DNA from: CAYVHB01 sp964450865
GTDB lineage: Bacteria > Bacillota > Clostridia > Saccharofermentanales > UBA5734
NCBI GenBank assembly: GCA_964450865.1
Contig: CAYVHB010000066.1
Span: forward strand, 1 to 8,212
DNA length: 8,212 nt
Direction: 5' to 3'
A model generated the notes under the pieces. That model was not told the DNA's origin. It was given only the letters and a program-made list of their open reading frames with translations, and ran no database searches. Positions 7,513 through 8,212 of this stretch are shown here, one piece after another. Position 1 is the first letter of the stretch; every line of letters begins with the position of its first letter. Made by a program: the position numbers and the translations under genes.

Positions 7513-7550
7513 ACTGTTGGACCAGTCCCTGGCGGACCTGGTCCAACAGT
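7513..7550. repeat. 13-bp perfect inverted repeat upstream of the LRR gene
   Basis: ACTGTTGGACCAG (7513-7525) and CTGGTCCAACAGT (7538-7550) are perfect inverted repeats around a 12-nt spacer, and inner TCC/GGA can extend the stem. It lies 41-78 nt upstream of the LRR start codon on the transcribed side. No T-tract follows on either strand, so it is more likely an operator or leader hairpin than a standard terminator. A U-less terminator for mop cannot be excluded. Confidence 0.7.
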
Positions 7551-7590
7551 CTACCATATGGCTTGAGCTTGCGGATTATCTGATGACTTG

Positions 7591-7610
7591 ATCGGCCAGG
7601 CCTGGCTGAT
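7591..7610. repeat. 20-bp near-perfect palindrome after mop
   Basis: ATCGGCCAGGCCTGGCTGAT is a palindrome with one mismatched pair, centred on AGGCCT. It starts 15 nt after the mop stop codon. As RNA it would form a 7-bp stem (one G-U pair) with a 6-nt loop but no U-run follows. It could be a weak terminator for mop or a protein-binding site for the LRR gene. Confidence 0.5.
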
Positions 7611-7624
7611 GAATGGATGGCAGG

Positions 7625-7837
7625 TCAGTCGGGTATACCCACCATGACCGATGTCGCCTTGATAACAGCAAAAGCTTCGGAACCGACTTGCAGATTCAGC
7701 TCGTGAACGGCATCCATGGAAATGGTGGCAGTGATCTGGTTACCACCGCCGATATCGATGACGACAATTGCGTTGACGGCGCCTTCCTTGATCTTGACAA
7801 TTGTTCCCTTGAGCTGATTTCGGGCGCTGAGTTTCAT
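7625..7837 (-). CDS. mop: Molbindin (Mop), molybdate/tungstate-binding TOBE-domain protein
   Basis: This is a 70-residue protein consisting of one Mop/TOBE domain, the usual length of stand-alone molbindins. It opens MKLSARNQLKGTIVKIKEG, followed by NAIVVIDIGGG, the TATISMDAV segment and the closing strand AFAVIKATSVMVGI, the classic order for the family. Molbindins assemble into hexamers in the cytoplasm and bind several molybdate or tungstate ions, buffering supply for enzymes such as formate dehydrogenases. The ATG at 7837 is chosen because AGGAG lies 8 nt upstream and all homologues begin MKxSARN. The frame stays open further upstream but that part is repetitive leader sequence. A likely promoter lies about 160 nt upstream, leaving a long structured leader. 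No molybdate transporter or cofactor gene is in view. Confidence 0.95.
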   Translation of the reverse strand: MKLSARNQLKGTIVKIKEGAVNAIVVIDIGGGNQITATISMDAVHELNLQVGSEAFAVIKATSVMVGIPD

Positions 7838-7943
7838 GGATAACACTCCTTTCAGGCGAACGGGGCAAAACATCAGGCAGATGACCCGGACAGCAGGCAA
7901 ATAACCTGGTCTGCAGACAAATAAACGGAGCCGGGCCAAGCAC

Positions 7944-7986
7944 GATTCCGGGCTGGCAGCATGCTGTCAGATCAATAGCCCGAATC
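7944..7986 (-). promoter_or_regulatory. Nested hairpin at the 5' end of the predicted mop leader
   Basis: On the minus strand GATTCGGGCT (7986-7977) pairs with AGCCCGGAATC (7954-7944) with one bulged G. Inside it, the palindrome CAGCATGCTG extends into a second stem. The element would lie right at the start of the predicted mop transcript. I could not match it to the molybdenum-cofactor riboswitch consensus. A leader structure or regulator site is possible. Confidence 0.4.
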
Positions 7987-7997
7987 CAGGCAATTTC

Positions 7998-8003
7998 ATT
8001 ATA
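7998..8003 (-). promoter_or_regulatory. Probable extended -10 promoter for mop
   Basis: The minus strand reads TGGTATAATG, a perfect -10 hexamer preceded by the TGn extension, which relaxes the need for a -35 box. The hexamer at 17-nt spacing (GGTTTG) is poor. Transcription would start near 7990, giving a leader of about 150 nt before the mop ATG. Confidence 0.55.
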
Positions 8004-8049
8004 CCACGCGCTGACAGGGCCAAACCAGGCAAACAAGGTTTGAAATATT

Positions 8050-8074
8050 GCGGGACCCAGGGTCCGTATCCCGC
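8050..8074. repeat. Inverted repeat with two alternative pairings
   Basis: GCGGGA (8050-8055) pairs with TCCCGC (8069-8074), while the overlapping GGACCC/GGGTCC within it forms a competing stem. On the minus strand it is followed by AATATTT, a weak terminator-like trailer. It could end a minus-strand gene entering from the right, or mark the edge of the repeat array next to it. Confidence 0.4.
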
Positions 8075-8076
8075 TC

Positions 8077-8150
8077 GGGATTCATTATCAAGTAAGGGGT
8101 TTATATCAAATTCAGGGTTCATTTTCGAGTTTGGGGTTTATTATCGGAGC
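8077..8150. repeat. Array of about four degenerate 19-nt direct repeats
   Basis: Units begin at 8077 (GGGATTCATTATCAAGTAA), 8096 (GGGGTTTATATCAAATTCA), 8115 (GGGTTCATTTTCGAGTTT) and 8133 (GGGGTTTATTATCGGAGC), with periods of 19, 19 and 18 nt. The approximate consensus is GGGGTTYATTATCRAGTTT. The AT-rich composition differs from the GC-rich genes nearby. Repeats of this size next to a gene end recall the multiple transposase-binding sites at termini of IS21-, Mu- or Tn7-type elements, but no transposase is visible here. Confidence 0.6.
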
Positions 8151-8212
8151 TTGAAGTTTGGTTCGGGTGTCATAACCACCCTTTTTCCATTACGCACATT
8201 GCCAGACCTGTC
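8141..8212 (-). CDS. Possible 3' end of an unrecognised gene entering from the right edge
   Basis: A minus-strand frame is open from the right edge for 23 codons and ends in TAA at 8143-8141. The end reads NGKRVVMTPEPNFKLR. I do not recognise it. It overlaps the last unit of the 19-nt repeat array. A run of this length could be open by chance, so it is offered only because it would fit the tail of a mobile-element gene next to terminal repeats. Confidence 0.2.
   Translation of the reverse strand, partial: DRSGNVRNGKRVVMTPEPNFKLR

Larger units (their letters stand above)
7853..8030. repeat. Set of CAGGC(A)AA-like motifs, four of them periodic at 20-21 nt, in the mop upstream region
   Basis: On the plus strand CAGGC or a close variant starts at 7853, 7874, 7894, 7914 (CAGAC), 7987 and 8026, usually followed by AA and an A/T-rich trinucleotide. 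The first four are spaced 21, 20 and 20 nt, about two helical turns. The three units starting at 7866, 7886 and 7906 are imperfect tandem repeats of period 20. The other two flank the predicted mop promoter. The set could be binding sites for a regulator or simply an old tandem duplication. Confidence 0.5.

Noticed and set aside
7866..7926. CRISPR array
   Set aside because: The units are contiguous, degenerate and only 20 nt with no spacers; the same holds for the 19-nt array at 8077-8150.
7838..7939. Upstream extension of the mop frame to an earlier start
   Set aside because: The added residues come from the 20-nt repeat units, homologues begin at MKxSARN, and a good AGGAG lies directly before the ATG at 7837.
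7838..7990. Molybdenum-cofactor riboswitch in the mop leader
   Set aside because: The leader is long and structured and the gene context is right, but I could not match the conserved core of that riboswitch by eye; reported only as a hairpin.

Overview
The window looks like chromosomal DNA of an anaerobic Bacillota, most likely a Clostridia-type organism. The pointers are strong GGAGG-type ribosome binding sites, a DUF362 protein fused to a two-cluster ferredoxin domain, a secreted BspA-like leucine-rich-repeat protein with fibronectin type III domains, and a stand-alone molbindin (Mop). The taxonomic call is inference. By eye, base composition is uneven: the two large central genes are GC-rich, while the left 0.9 kb and the extreme right edge are AT-richer and hold decayed or repetitive sequence.

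Left part (1-2.9 kb). A macro-domain protein runs off the left edge on the minus strand. Behind its start lies a strong hairpin, then a plus-strand alpha/beta-hydrolase pseudogene that keeps only its N- and C-terminal ends in different frames. Next, on the plus strand, come a YdeI/OmpD-associated family gene, best started at a TTG with a strong Shine-Dalgarno, and the DUF362-ferredoxin gene. Just after the latter a short open frame resembles the first residues of a flavodoxin and then stops, so an electron-transfer partner may have been lost.

Centre (2.9-7.5 kb). A soluble hybrid histidine kinase (three PAS domains, HisKA, HATPase, C-terminal receiver) is convergent with the LRR/FN3 secreted protein. 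Their stop codons are 8 nt apart and share one hairpin. Because they are convergent they are not an operon, and nothing in the sequence shows that they act together.

Right part (7.5-8.2 kb). A 13-bp perfect inverted repeat and a 20-bp near-palindrome separate the LRR gene from mop. Upstream of mop there is an extended -10 promoter, a predicted leader of about 150 nt with a nested hairpin, and a set of CAGGCAAA-like motifs, four of them spaced 20-21 nt. The right edge has another inverted repeat, an array of degenerate repeats of about 19 nt, and a short open frame leaving the window, possibly the end of a mobile element.

I found no clear new multigene system. The most useful leads are the two repeat arrays near the right edge, the gene remnants on the left, and the macro domain with Cys in place of the usual catalytic Asp.
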